Assembly: GCA_903772945.1 (NCBI GenBank)
Contig: CAICTM010000313.1
Coordinates: forward strand, 1-64,000
Reading direction: 5' to 3'
From: Seminavis robusta
Lineage: Eukaryota > Bacillariophyta > Bacillariophyceae > Naviculales > Naviculaceae
Length of the DNA: 64,000 nucleotides
Of the stretch, positions 1-10,932 are shown piece by piece. The position numbers and the translations under genes are program-made. Numbering within the stretch: the first letter of the stretch is position 1; every line of letters begins with the position of its first letter. The notes beneath the pieces are model-generated. The model saw only the letters and a list, made by a program, of their open reading frames with translations, had not been told where the DNA came from and made no database searches.

Positions 1-568
1 CTGATTTCTCGCGGATGACGATATCTCACTGGATAAGAGCCCGTTCGCGATGCCGTCAGCTGGAAACCTTTTCAGTTTTCTTCGCTTGATCTGTACGTGT
101 ACGTGGTTGCTTCCAGTTCCGGCCGGAAACTGTTAGACGATGTTCCGTACTCGTACCTGTGACTGAAAATGGGATTTTCTTCCCGCGCGCACCTCTTTCC
201 TGTTAGAGGCTTTTCGATGCTCTGATAGTGTAGCTAGAGCCTGATTCTGTGCACCTCTTCTCTGTTGCAGGTGTTAACTCTCTTCAAGTCAATTGAACTT
301 GATGTCTTTGACTTGTTTTACCTTGATATCAATCTCGGAGATCGAGATAGGTAGTAGCTCGAGATGGCTTTTTGCTTTACAGTGTTAGCTAGTAAAACTG
401 CAGCTTATTGGGGAGTAATTGGTTTTTGGATAAAGCTGTAAAGCAAAAGTGATGATTTTCTGGTGGTGCATAGCAATTCTTGTGATTGAATTGGATATAA
501 GGATCCCCGCAACAACTTAGACACTAAAACTCCCTTGTTCCTTGCATGATAATTTACATCGAACCGGA
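1..568. other. intergenic, no gene seen
   Basis: No coding region is supported here. The only structure I see is a perfect 13-base inverted repeat (TTTTGCTTTACAG at 370-382 and its complement at 436-448) separated by 53 bases. It could fold as a hairpin or be the ends of a very short inverted-repeat element. Confidence 0.5.
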
Positions 569-2211
569 CTAGAGATTAATACACGAGTCAATAGTAAAGG
601 GTTCAGTATGTTTCCTCCAACAACCACGACCACTCAACAAGGGCAATGTAGAAAGGTATTTCATCGGATACCCCTTGGTAGCTGTCTTGACCACTCCAAT
701 AAGCGAAGCCGCCTCTTGAGCCGACAGCTGTTTGGACAGAAGCAAAGTAGCTGTCGCCGACAACTGTCCTGTCAGTGTTAGACCAGTACTGACCAAGTCG
801 TAGAGGATATTGCAGCCATGGGAGAATCTGCACGATTAGATGGAGAAGACAAGTGTTAATAGTTGAACAACAAAGTCATGAGACATCACGTGGAACATAC
901 CATGTTTTTCTTTTTGAGCATCGTGTTCCCTTGTGTCGGCATCATCGTCTGTTGCTTTGACAAGCTTCAACTGTAGCATGATTCCATTTGTTCCGTCAGC
1001 AGAGTTCTGAATCTCACATCCATCTTCTGGCTTGCGATCAAGAGCAATGTAGTGAGGTAATCCAATGTTGATCCAGCTTCCACCCAATCCATACCATCGA
1101 CTCATTGACTCATCGACACAGAGGATCCAAGAAGGAACGTAGTACTTGCGACGGTGTTCATTGAACCTGTCAACGAATCCTTGCACTGGCATCCATCTGT
1201 ACTCCTGCGACCCCATATGATCAGGCTTTTCCTCCGGCTGATGACTCCAGACCATGTAGCGATTGAGATCCTCAAATCGATTGCGAGTCATTCCTGTTTT
1301 GCCAAAGTTGGGTGCAGGCATGTACTTCCTGCTGCTCTGAGTAGCCCAAAGTGTCTTGCGATCCCCAAATTCAAAGCGAGTGATCAACAAGAGATGCCAA
1401 AGTATTTGAGGAGTTCCCCCATTGTGAGCTCTTTCTTCTTCTCCTTCTTGAGCACTTTGCTTGTTTCACGGATCATGTAATCCATCTGCGTCTTGGGGAA
1501 GCATGCCATGAAGAAGTCATATGGTGGGTGCTTCAACTTGGTGTTGCGGCGGTACTCATCACAGCCAGGAGTGTACTCCCTCAAAGTGAACTGACAAGTC
1601 ATCTTCCAAGAACGAAAGGGCGTTGGACCATTGCAAGGAATGTCCGTGGGCTTGTCTGTGTACCAATCATATCCATGGCTTGATGCGACAGGTGTCCGTC
1701 CTGTGGATGATGTTCCGGTGCCGACAGATGATGGTGAGGGCTGTTGTTCCGGATTTTCAGGAGAAGAACCTTCTTCTTCTGATCCATCCGTCACTGTGGT
1801 AACTTCAACTCCGTTCAATGGACTGGTTGCTTTGGGTGTCTCAGGTTCTTGTTCAGGGTTGGTTGGTTCGACTGGAGGAGGATTCGAGTTGGCCGCGGCT
1901 TGTTCTTGTTCCACGATGGCTCCGATTGGATCAACACTTGGATTTGGGTTGCTTGCCTTCAAACTCTGCATACAAATCCATTGCTCCACGGCTTTCGTGG
2001 GCCCAAGCTTGTACAGTGCCTTGATATAGTTGGTTCCTCTCTTGGCATCCGGTGTCTTCTTCCTCAACTCAACAGCTTGCACAAGTCCTTTGATCCAAGT
2101 GTCGCCACATGCAGATCCAAAAAGTCGCTTTGCATCATGGGTTACATGCTTTGCCAGGGCCCAGCACTCCCCACCCACAACCTTCCGGGTGTCGCTGACA
2201 ACACTAGCCAT
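569..2211 (-). pseudogene. piggyBac-type transposase, frameshifted remnant
   Basis: Three reading-frame pieces on the minus strand together resemble a piggyBac (DDE_Tnp_1_7) transposase. The first (2211 down to 1384, 275 aa) has an acidic, Pro/Thr-rich N-terminus and ends in MGELLKYFGI. The second (1390 down to 836) continues as LLITRFEFGDRKTLW and carries CVDESMSRWYG, which fits the region of the first catalytic Asp. One missing base at about 1385-1390 explains the break. Further down (833-569) two overlapping frames show VVGDSYFASV, fitting the second catalytic Asp, and GVVKTATKGYPMKYL, so there is at least one more shift and probably a lost segment or intron near 800-836. The C-terminal catalytic and Cys-rich region is not visible. 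The element is inactive as it stands; family assignment is from motif recognition. Confidence 0.8.
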
Positions 2212-3156
2212 GTTGCTGTCGAGATAATAGCGCCAAAGTAGCGGAAGAGTGGTGGAAAAGCGCCATGGTGATGCTTTTTCGTTTCTGTGGAAAAGAAATG
2301 AAAATCCGATCGATCGGATTTTGCCGAGTAAAGCAAGCTTCCATTCCCATCTGTTGCGCCATACTCAAGCGGCCTGGCCTGCACATTGTACTACCCAAAG
2401 CTATAGTTAAATAACGCCAGCAGTTTATCAAGCTATTGGCAATGTATAATATAGATAGAGCGAGGGAGTTTATATGGCATTAATTAACGCAGATAGCGTT
2501 AAATAACGCCGCTGGGCTGCTGGACACTAGCTACCAGGTAGCCACCGTTGGCTAAGGGAAGAGAAACACGACTCAATTAATCGACTGCGGGTTGGAAGTT
2601 GGAAGACCCACACTCATTGCTGACGTGTTGTGAATCGAATCGAATCGAATCGAATCACAAAAAAAATCCAAAGATCGTAGAGATCAAAAAGATCCAAAGA
2701 TCCATTGATATGCCTCCTGGCTCGTCTCCGTTTCCATAAATCTTTTATTACCAACACCTAGTATTCGCGCGCTCCGCGCGCTCATCCCTTTCTCTGCTTC
2801 GCCCCGATCCTCATTCATGCGAAAAATGTGAAGAACGCAAGGCGACTTTCATGTGCATGTACATGCGTTGACTGTATCCCGTCAATACAATACTAGTCGA
2901 ATACGTAGACTTCTACAGAGGCCTCTAAGTAATGCGCGCGGGGTATAATTCAAACCTCCACTCCCCATCGGTACCCTTACCCCTAAAAGCAAATCGTCTC
3001 CGGGAGACGAAATTGAGATGTTTCTCTGTTCCGACTTCGCTTTTCGAAACATTCATCTCTGCTCTCGATCCTTTGATCTCTATCTCTCATTCATCCTTTC
3101 CTGCAACCATCATCATCAGCCCACTATAAAAACAAAAGAGAAGGGAATAATCAGGG
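2212..3156. other. intergenic; upstream region of the polyferredoxin gene
   Basis: No gene seen. The stretch holds two copies of GTTAAATAACGCC (near 2405 and 2498) with several TTAA sites, the target of piggyBac elements, just upstream of the transposase remnant; these could mark an element end. A (TCGAA)n pentamer run lies at about 2636-2656. The last few hundred bases are the likely promoter and 5' UTR of the gene starting at 3157. Confidence 0.4.
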
Positions 3157-6100
3157 ATGCGTATCATGGCCATCTCACCGGCATTTTTGGCCTTGCTCCT
3201 GCTTGTCGGCAGGGTGTCGGCATTCCAATCCCTCCCTCTTCAGCGCGTTCCTGTGTTGTCTTCCTTAACCCGACGCAGGGCAGTCTCGGTCGATTCGAGT
3301 AACAGCAGGTCACATAATGAGGAGGAACCGTCTACTAGCATTCTGTTGGGAAAGTCTCCAAAGGGTACGTGCGTGCAATAAGGAGACTCAATAAACGACG
3401 TTGGCTGGCACTGTTTTCTAGCTATCCACTCAATAAGCTGTCCTTCCTCCTTCCCTCTCACATGCATGCATGTAGCCGTCCGATTGAGAAAGAATCTTCA
3501 AGAAATCTGGTCCGACCCCAGTGTTAGTCCTATTGTCATTGTGGGACCAAAGGGATCTGGAAAGCCTTCCATCGTGGAGGAACTACTGGAGCGACTCCCA
3601 TCTTGGCAGACGCAAACCATTCATCGACTGGATATGGACGATGCCGCCAGCCTTCTAGATACCATGCTTGGTACAGCGACCAATACTAGTACAAAAGGCG
3701 AGCAAGGGCTCTTGGATATCCTGTCAGACCAACAAAACACCACACTAGTCTTGAAGGGATTTGAATCTCGTTCCAGTTCCAGTCAAGACGAACTCAGTAG
3801 ACGCCAAGAGCTGCAAGCAACCGTCACCAAACTCTTGACAGAACAGAGCTTTTACAGCCGATGGCAAGGCCGAGAAAAGACCTTTCAACCAAGGATCGTT
3901 TACTCCCAGCATACCTATGGATCTCAGGAACCAGAGTTTCTAAAAAACAAGAAGCCAGACAATCGAGTATTGCTGCTCAAGGTTCCAGCGATTGAATCCA
4001 GAGGAAAGGACCTGTCTCTCATTTCGCAAGCCAAAATCAACGTGTTTCAGAAAGAGTACGGACTACGCAATGTACAGCTCACACCGGAAGCCAACAAACG
4101 ACTCTTGGATCATACGTGGGGTGACGGAGAACCAGAGCTCGACCAAGAACTCCGCAATGCACTCCTGCGGCTAGCTTTGGAGAAGAAACGGAATCCCTAC
4201 CTCTTTGAAGGACCCTTACCATTCCTTCTACTATCCAGACACATGCTCACAAACGCACCCAACGAATCGATGCGTCGTCGTTTGCTCTACGACTTTCCCT
4301 TTCTACGCAGAATCATAGAGTCACCTTGGATATTTGATCACCTACAAAGATACATTGTTGCACCCGTCTTTGTGGCATTTTTGGTGATACTCTTTTGGGG
4401 TCCTCAAACCCGCGACCATAGCGCTGCACTCACCGTGTTTTGGGCGGGATGGTGGCCAGCAGTCATGTTGAGTTTCCCTCTTTTGGGGAGAATCTGGTGT
4501 TCCATTTGTCCCTTTATGGTGGTGGGCAATTTGGCCCAAGAAGCAGTCACGGCGGCGGGGGTGGAACTGAAAAAGTGGCCCAAATGGGTCAACATGGCGG
4601 GTGCTCCGTTTGCATTTGGTCTCTTTTTTGGTATATTGGTTTGGGAAGAACTCTGGGACTTGCCACAAAACGGTGCTCTATCGGCTTGGTTGCTGCTGTT
4701 GATTACGTCCGGAGCTCTGTTTAACTCGGTTCAGTTTGAAAAGCGAATGTGGTGCCGCCACCTTTGCCCGATTGGTGCCATGTGTCGCACCTTTGGCACC
4801 ATGTCCATGACTGAAGTCCGATCTTTCAAGGCCAATTGCCAAGGATGCACCAATCCACAGTGTGTGAACGGCGATTCGCCTGTGCCCTCTCCTACGGATA
4901 CGTTTGCTCTCAAAGGTTGCACTATGGGCCTCAAAAACAATCAACTCACCGATATGGGACACGTAAGTGCATTATTGACATGGCTGCGGGCCTCCCTCCG
5001 TTTGGCCCAATAGAGCACACTGACACCCTCTGGTTCTTCACTGGGCCCCTCTCGCTCGCTCATTCTTTTGCCCATTGCAGTGCACATTGTGCATGTCTTG
5101 CGTCAAGAACTGTGACACACAAGTACCGGAAGTCAATACTAGACCACTTGGAATAGACTATGGACTCCCCTGGTTGTTGCCTCCTGCATTTCAGGATCCA
5201 AAAAACATGCAAATCTCACAAGTCGAAACTAACTTTTATATGGGAGCCTTGCTGACGGTGTTGCAGGGCTCTGTCCTCCTTCATTACATGCCGCAGATGT
5301 TGCATTATCTTGACCTAGACCCCGCAATCAGCACTGCAGCACCCGCTCTCGACTCTGCTTTCTACATTCATGCAGCTGCGACAGTAATCATTTTGGCTCT
5401 GCCTGGAATTGTGAGTTTACTCGTGGACCAAATTGCCGTCCCATTGGAGAATGCTCTCCTCTCGCTTAAAGTATCATGGGGCAAACCAACAATCGAAGAG
5501 GAAGCTAAACAAAGAGCCATCGTTGATGCCTATGAGGCGTTGCTGAAATCCGACAAAACACTTGAGGACACATTGGAAGAACTCGATCCAGATAGAGACG
5601 GCAATATTGCCTGTTGGGAGGTCGAAAGAGCTTTGAAACATCTACAGCTGCCCGAAACGGAGTGCGAGACTCTGATGGACTTGACAAGGAAACGCTTCGG
5701 TCGACGACGAATAGAATCCATGCCAACGGAGGCATTTCTAGATGCCTTTCAGCAGCTTTACGTCGAGGCTCGTGGCACCGATGATTCTCTCCCAACAAAA
5801 GTGCAACTAGAAACACAAAAGACCTTTGTCGAGCTGTTCAATGAGTTGGACGAGGACGGCGATGGGTTCATCATGCCAGGGGATTTCGACAAACTCATTG
5901 ACCGAAACTTTCGAATCCAGCGATCGTGGGAGGAAAAGCTCGAGTTGTTTCGCAGTGCAGATGTCGTAGGTCAAGGCCGTCTCAATCTCTTTGAGTTCAT
6001 GACCTTGATACGTAAGATTGCTCAAGCTGGCATTCAAGAAATTGGATATGGCTATCTGCCCCTCGCTTGGGCGTCGCTCACTTCCTATTGGATCGGCCTT

Positions 6101-6391
6101 GGACTGAAAGAACTGGGTCTTACGCTGGAGCGCTTGCCGGATACATTCTACCTGGATCGACTCTTTCCAGCCATCCACTTGCCCTCCCTGGTTGCATCCG
6201 ATGAAACAGTACAGTTCGTGCAGGCTTTTCTGGTGATCGGCTCCCTTCCTGTTTCGATTGGACTATTGCAAAAGCTTTGTGATGACAACAAAATCAGTGG
6301 CCTTCGATTTGGTAGCCATGTTGCGGTTCAGGTGGTTGGAGCTTGGGCCACAGTCTACCTGATGCTTTCTTCCACTCCGTTTGTGGCTTAA
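3157..6391 (+). CDS. plastid-type AAA+-like / NapH-CcoG-like polyferredoxin / EF-hand fusion protein
   Basis: Three exons, 3157-3364, 3476-4962 and 5081-6391, join in phase through GT-AG introns of 111 and 118 nt to give 1001 aa. The N-terminus is a hydrophobic signal followed by VSAFQ, the diatom plastid-import pattern. Residues ~75-310 resemble a sigma-54-activator-type AAA+ domain: GPKGSGKPS (93-101) stands where Walker A would be but has Pro after the Lys, and KVPAIESRGKDL (~240) plus LTPEANKRLLDHTWGD recall the sensor and lid segments. Membrane segments follow, with CSICP (~411) and CRHLCPIG (~496) as in NapH/CcoG/YccM proteins, then CQGCTNPQC (~524) and CTLCMSCVKNC (566-576), fitting 4Fe-4S sites. 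EF-hand loops lie at 734-745 and 822-833; a third (ADVVGQGRLNLFEF) is degenerate. Two or three further membrane helices follow. Likely role (inference): Ca2+-responsive electron transfer or redox sensing in a plastid membrane. ATPase activity is doubtful. Confidence 0.85.
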
Positions 6392-6542
6392 AGAATTGAA
6401 ACTCTAGACTACAGTTGAAAAGATTTCAGCTTGAGGAACATGGACGAGAAAGCAACAGAAGACCACCAATCCACATGTACTGCAATGAAACCGGTGTGCC
6501 TGCGGGCAGAATCTTTGATTGGGGAGGGGGAAGAAAGAGCAC

Positions 6543-7005
6543 TAACTAGAGAGAGCATTGTTTGCTGTGCTACCTGTGACAAAATGGATGAATCAATCTC
6601 TCAAAGCCTAAATGGATGAAGGCGGCAGCATGTCAAGCTGGGGCGAGCAGTTGAGCGTGCAAAAAGCGGGGTGCCCGAGCTGGCATGAACAGCAGCAGCA
6701 AAGAAGTGTTTTTGGGCTCGGGCTGGCTGCAGCTATCACTCGAGAGTCGAGTCCCCGTGGCTGTTAGTAGCTTTGTTAGCTAGCTAGTTCGGTAACTTGC
6801 TTCGTGATGGCGAAGAGCTCATGCAGTTCGCTTCTCTTCTGGCTACTACGGTAGCTGCTGCGATAGCTTGGCAAGTGCTACTCGAGGGTTTTGGTGATAC
6901 TATGTAGTTGGGAGGAGGAAGAAGGACTTTGATGTGAGATGGCGAAAACCACCAGTTCCAGGTAGCCTTACCCACATGCCATCCGTACAGTACAGTAGAC
7001 TAGCT
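6543..7005 (+). repeat. dispersed repeat, copy 1 (partner at 8940-9430)
   Basis: This stretch matches 8940-9430 in direct orientation by eye, with shared blocks such as TGTGCTACCTGTGACAAAAT, CCCCGTGGCTGTTAGTAGCT and GGAGGAAGAAGGACTTT separated by small indels. The two copies bracket the membrane-protein gene at 7410. The short open frames inside have no protein character. Confidence 0.75.
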
Positions 7006-7119
7006 AGTCTAGCTAGCTAGTAGGGAAATGTATTCAAGGAATGCGGTATGTTTGGGGGTTTTGGTGCAGAAAACAAATACTAGCTAGTCTAACTAGATAC
7101 CTGGTACGTTAAGGAGCCC

Positions 7120-7222
7120 AGGGGGGGTACTGTAAGCTAGTAGGCAGAGGGGGGGGGGGGGTGGTGGGCGTACTGGGAGAGCAAAGCAGGGCAAAGGGGG
7201 GACAGGGAAGGTGGGGGTTATT
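7120..7222 (+). other. G-rich tract, possible G-quadruplex region upstream of the 7410 gene
   Basis: Runs of seven, twelve or more, and repeated three to six G residues are packed into about 100 bases, ending about 190 bases before the start codon at 7410. Such spacing can fold as G-quadruplexes, but position and composition are the only evidence. Confidence 0.35.
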
Positions 7223-7409
7223 TTAAGGTTCTGTTCTTTTCAAAGCACGACTTGCGTGGACCGAGAGCGGATCTTCTTTACAGTCGTACAACCACAACAC
7301 CACAACAAACATATTGATCTTCTGGCCCGGAGTATTCTGACTGTATCCTCTTCTGTCTTGCACTTCTGGGAACATTATCATCATCATCATCACAACTAAG
7401 TCCCCAAAG

Positions 7410-8480
7410 ATGATGCGACCTGCTGACTCCAGCAGCGATCTAAGAGGGCCTTTCTTGAGCGAGAATAATAGTGATGCGCCGTCAGTCCCTCACTATTCTC
7501 CCTTGGGTTTAGATGACTCTCCCGTCATCGTCCTCATCAAGACCACCGATAATACCGACGACATGGAAGATGGGACTTCCCAAACGAGCAGTACTACTAC
7601 TGAGACAAGAAATCAGCAGATATTGTTGGAGGTTCTCAAGTTTGTGCACGTGTGGACACGACGAGGGCAGTGCACGGTTCTTCCTCCTGTGTTGGTGTTG
7701 GCCACGTTGCTGGCACCAGGTCCCGCCTTCACAAACTTCGTATGGCTGGTTGCCATACTAGCAAATCTTATTGTGTTGTGGGTAGCTGTGGTGGTTCTTC
7801 CTATTGGGGATTACCCTGATGTCCGAATGATAGATTTGGCACCGACGGCGGCCCTCTTCGGCGCCTATTTTGCCGTGGCAAATTCAGGGTGGCACGACTA
7901 CTACGACATCACAGTGTGGATCATGATGGCGTATATGTTTGGCAGTCTTATTTGGATGCAACTCACCATGTGCGCAAAACGGTTTTGTCTTGTGAGTACT
8001 AGCAGGAAGCTCCTGGCTTGCTGTGCGCTTGTCTCCTCAATGGTGACGGTCCAGCCATTGTTAGTGTGCGTATTTTGCTTGGTACCGTTCCTGGCAACCC
8101 GCAATCGTCGAGACCCTTGCAATGCGTTTTCGGTTGCTGCCGTGTTAGAGATGTATTCGCGTCTGCCATTTCTTCGACAGATAAAACAACAAGAGCAGGC
8201 TGACTTGGAGGCACGCCACCAAGGAGAAGAAGCGCGAGAAGCACGGCTAGAACGACAGATCGCCAAACTTGGTCGACCAGAACCGTCGCAGACAAATCCG
8301 GGTCGGAGGGGTGAGTGCCTGTTTCCAGCAATACTTGGTTTCCTCTTTCTGTGGTCTGTGATATTCCTCTTCTTTGTCGACATGAACTGTTTCGTGCGTT
8401 TGTTGCAAGTGCACTGCACCCCCGGAAAGGGGAGGCTCCTGGAATATTTATATGTGGGTGGCTCAATGAATATGGATTAG
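7410..8480 (+). CDS. multi-pass membrane protein of unknown function
   Basis: Reading straight through gives 356 aa from ATG at 7410, the second of two adjacent ATGs being the alternative start. After a ~70-residue Ser/Thr-rich, acidic N-terminus come hydrophobic segments at roughly residues 93-135, 145-160, 168-190 and 205-228, then a charged coiled stretch (QQEQADLEARHQGEEAREAR) and a last hydrophobic segment near 305-328. I do not recognise the family. The 3' end is uncertain. A strong donor (GTGAGT at 8311) could pair with an acceptor ending at 8429, removing the last hydrophobic segment and switching to a frame that stays open to 8662. The gene sits between two copies of a dispersed repeat and behind a G-rich tract. 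Confidence 0.55.
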   Translation: MMRPADSSSDLRGPFLSENNSDAPSVPHYSPLGLDDSPVIVLIKTTDNTDDMEDGTSQTSSTTTETRNQQILLEVLKFVHVWTRRGQCTVLPPVLVLATLLAPGPAFTNFVWLVAILANLIVLWVAVVVLPIGDYPDVRMIDLAPTAALFGAYFAVANSGWHDYYDITVWIMMAYMFGSLIWMQLTMCAKRFCLVSTSRKLLACCALVSSMVTVQPLLVCVFCLVPFLATRNRRDPCNAFSVAAVLEMYSRLPFLRQIKQQEQADLEARHQGEEAREARLERQIAKLGRPEPSQTNPGRRGECLFPAILGFLFLWSVIFLFFVDMNCFVRLLQVHCTPGKGRLLEYLYVGGSMNMD

Positions 8481-8804
8481 TCTGGGCAACATTTGCGACA
8501 ATCCCAGTGTGGATGATGCCTCGTAGGCTTGTTGCTCGAAATGAGACTTCGAGTTCCCGCAAAAATCTTTTCCTCTGGAAGCCGGCATTGCTACGGTACT
8601 ATACTGCATACAGAAAACATAAGTCGACAGTCACACTGTCGATGGGCTTCTTTTGCTTGTGAGGCCAAGATCGTCTCTTAGCTCTCTGCATTACCTAAGA
8701 CACCCAATTGTAAATGCAGGGTCACATGTTTGGCCACATGCAGCTTAGCTAACAGTTTGCCCTGGCGGCCCCTACCCACAACAGTTGAATCGTAATCCTC
8801 CGAT

Positions 8805-8935
8805 GAAAACCCCCAGCACCAAGCCCAACTACCTTGTCGGATAGATAGACCGCTACATTGCCACCTTGACCGATATTACAATCTTGTCGGGTCTTGGCTT
8901 GGGGGCAACGATTGTGTGATCGGAGACAACCATGG
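8805..8935 (+). repeat. short dispersed repeat (partner at 9526-9660)
   Basis: The block CAAGCCCAACTACC then GTCGGATAGATAGACCG, followed by TTGTCG and a GGGGGCA-GATT-GTG stretch, recurs in direct orientation at 9526-9660. A shorter related piece (TTTTGTGGGCGGAGAAAACC) lies near 10490. Confidence 0.6.
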
Positions 8936-8939
8936 GGGC

Positions 8940-9430
8940 TAACTGGAGAGAGCCTTGTTTGCTGTGCTACCTGTGACAAAATGGATGAATCAATCTCTCA
9001 AAGCCTAAATGGATAAAGGCAGCATGTCATTCTGGGGCGAGCAGCTTTGAGCGTGCAACTTTGAGCGTGCAAAAAACGTGGTGGCTGGCATGAACAGCAG
9101 CACCAAAGAAGCTTTTTGGCTCGGGCTGGCTGCGTCTATTACTCGAGTTGAGTCCAGTCGAGTCCCCGTGGCTGTTAGTAGCTCTGTTAGTTCGGTAACT
9201 GCGTGATGGCGAAGAGTTCATATACTGTTCAGTCTTTTCTAGCTGCATGTACGGTGCAACTGCTACGGGATAATTTGGCAAGACAATCAATGGCAACTGT
9301 TATTCAGGTGCTACTCGAGGGTGTTCGGTGATACGGTATACTAGTGTTGGGTGGAGGAAGAAGGACTTTTGTGCTGGCGAAAACCATGGCCATCCAGCAC
9401 CGGTACCCACATGCATCCTAGGTACAGTAA
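8940..9430 (+). repeat. dispersed repeat, copy 2 (partner at 6543-7005)
   Basis: Direct homologue of 6543-7005 with extra short insertions, including a local duplication of TTTGAGCGTGCAA near 9045-9072. It contains no reverse transcriptase or integrase sequence, so I do not call the pair long terminal repeats. Confidence 0.75.
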
Positions 9431-10932
9431 CAGTTGGCCCTACCGGTAACCCCCCTAGCTAGCATTGCAATCCCTGGAATGGTCTGCGACAGCACTGGAT
9501 TTCCCACAATGAACTCTCCCCACAATGAAAATCCCCAGAACCAAGCCCAACTACCGTGTCGGATAGATAGACCGATACACGGCTAGACAGCTACCTGTAC
9601 CGGTATACAACAATTGTCGTGTGTTTGGGGGCATGATTTTGTGAGCGGATAACACATGGTCCTTCGCTCGATACTACCGATACATAAACCGGCTCAGTAC
9701 CGGTAATACCATGAGGGCAGAAGAACATACCGGTAGCGACATGGTCGTCCTTCCGATATACCAGCAGCATGCCAACCACACTCAGTCAACTGTTCACCAT
9801 TACCGTAGCAGCGACAAGCCGACCGACACCATGACTAGCTAGCTGTCGTCGTCGAAATGTCGTCTCATCCAACACTCAAAGAAACGCGTACATGTACCGG
9901 TAGAGATTCCTCCCATCGTGTCGCGGCGATAGAACAGCGGCAACAGGAGCTCAGCCATTCAGAGCTCTCTACTCTGACCCCTGCTTTGAGACCATCAGAT
10001 ACCCTAGGGGCCACAGAGCCATGGAAGCCATCGAAGTCTTCTTTTTAGACCCGCCATTGCGCCACACACGAAACACCCAGAGGTGTGTTTGTGGTTAGGG
10101 TTAGATTTCAGTTTGGCAGCAGTCACGAATTGAACTAGTAAAAATAATAAAATAAAAATGAATTTTGATTTTAAATCTTTTTGAAAGAAGGTTTCATTTC
10201 AAATTGAGTCTTACATGACCTCGTGCGATCTCGCGCGATCTCGCGTGATCTCGCGCGATCTCGCGCGATGTAGTATTCGTGGGACTCAATTTGAAATGAA
10301 ACCTTCTTTTAAAAAGTTTTAAAAACATACTTCTTAATCAAAAACAGGTTTCACAAAAGTTTTCTATGCTACTGTATATACCGTATGAGAACTGAGTACT
10401 GTACTGTACGTTTCTCAGAACTAGAATACCGTACAGAAAACAACATGCATCTACTGTATGAACTGCGTGACACCTATCGTGAACAATGATTTTGTGGGCG
10501 GAGAAAACCATGGTCATCAGAACTATTAAAGAATGTAGCGTGTTAAATCCTCCAGCTGCACTGCAAAAAGGCTTGACGTTCAAGGTAAGTTTCTCCGAAG
10601 GACCTGCGTCAGGGTCGAGTCTTGACGATACCGATTGATGGCTGGCTGCAGTCAGAAGAAGAGGTGTCTGCTGGGATCTTCGGCACCGCTGAATCATTCA
10701 TTCCATTGACAGTGAGTGAGTGAGTCCATTGGGAAGGACAACGATGAGGTAGCCTGCAAACTCATCACGAAGGAAATCAACAGTTGTCCGAGTGAAAGAC
10801 ATACGGTGTCAGCCAAAAGTGCCAGCATTGCCGAGACTGAGCCAGTTGAAGTTCAATTTCTCAACAGAGAGACCCACAGATCCTACACTACTGGTGTTCT
10901 CACTTTGTTCGAGGTTTCTATTGTGTGATAAA
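9431..10932. other. intergenic, repeat-rich; upstream region of the KEA3-like gene
   Basis: No convincing gene. It contains a second copy of the short repeat (9526-9660), many ACCGGT and GGTACC-type palindromes, and the hairpin element listed separately. An open frame runs in phase into the downstream antiporter from 10792, but it lacks an ATG before 10933 and would bury the plastid signal, so I treat it as upstream sequence. Confidence 0.45.
10166..10327. repeat. long inverted repeat around a CTCGCGCGAT tandem core
   Basis: Arms at 10184-10210 and 10283-10309 are perfect 27-base inverted complements (TTTCATTTCAAATTGAGTC is part of the left arm). Imperfect pairing continues outward to about 10166 and 10327. 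The loop holds five copies of the 10-mer CTCGCGCGAT with two single-base variants (10220-10269). It could be a small inverted-repeat transposon remnant or a structured non-coding element; no open frame is involved. Confidence 0.85.

Noticed and set aside
3449-3475. Separate gene starting at ATG 3466
   Set aside because: The ATG falls within the intron just before the acceptor; exon phases match perfectly with the upstream signal-peptide exon.
6543-9430. LTR retrotransposon bounded by the direct repeats
   Set aside because: There is no gag, reverse transcriptase, integrase, primer-binding site or polypurine tract inside, and the repeats are unequal and diverged.
10792-10932. N-terminal extension of the KEA3-like protein from a GTG codon
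   Set aside because: It has no ATG, and the extension would place 47 residues before the import signal, which must be near the N-terminus to work.
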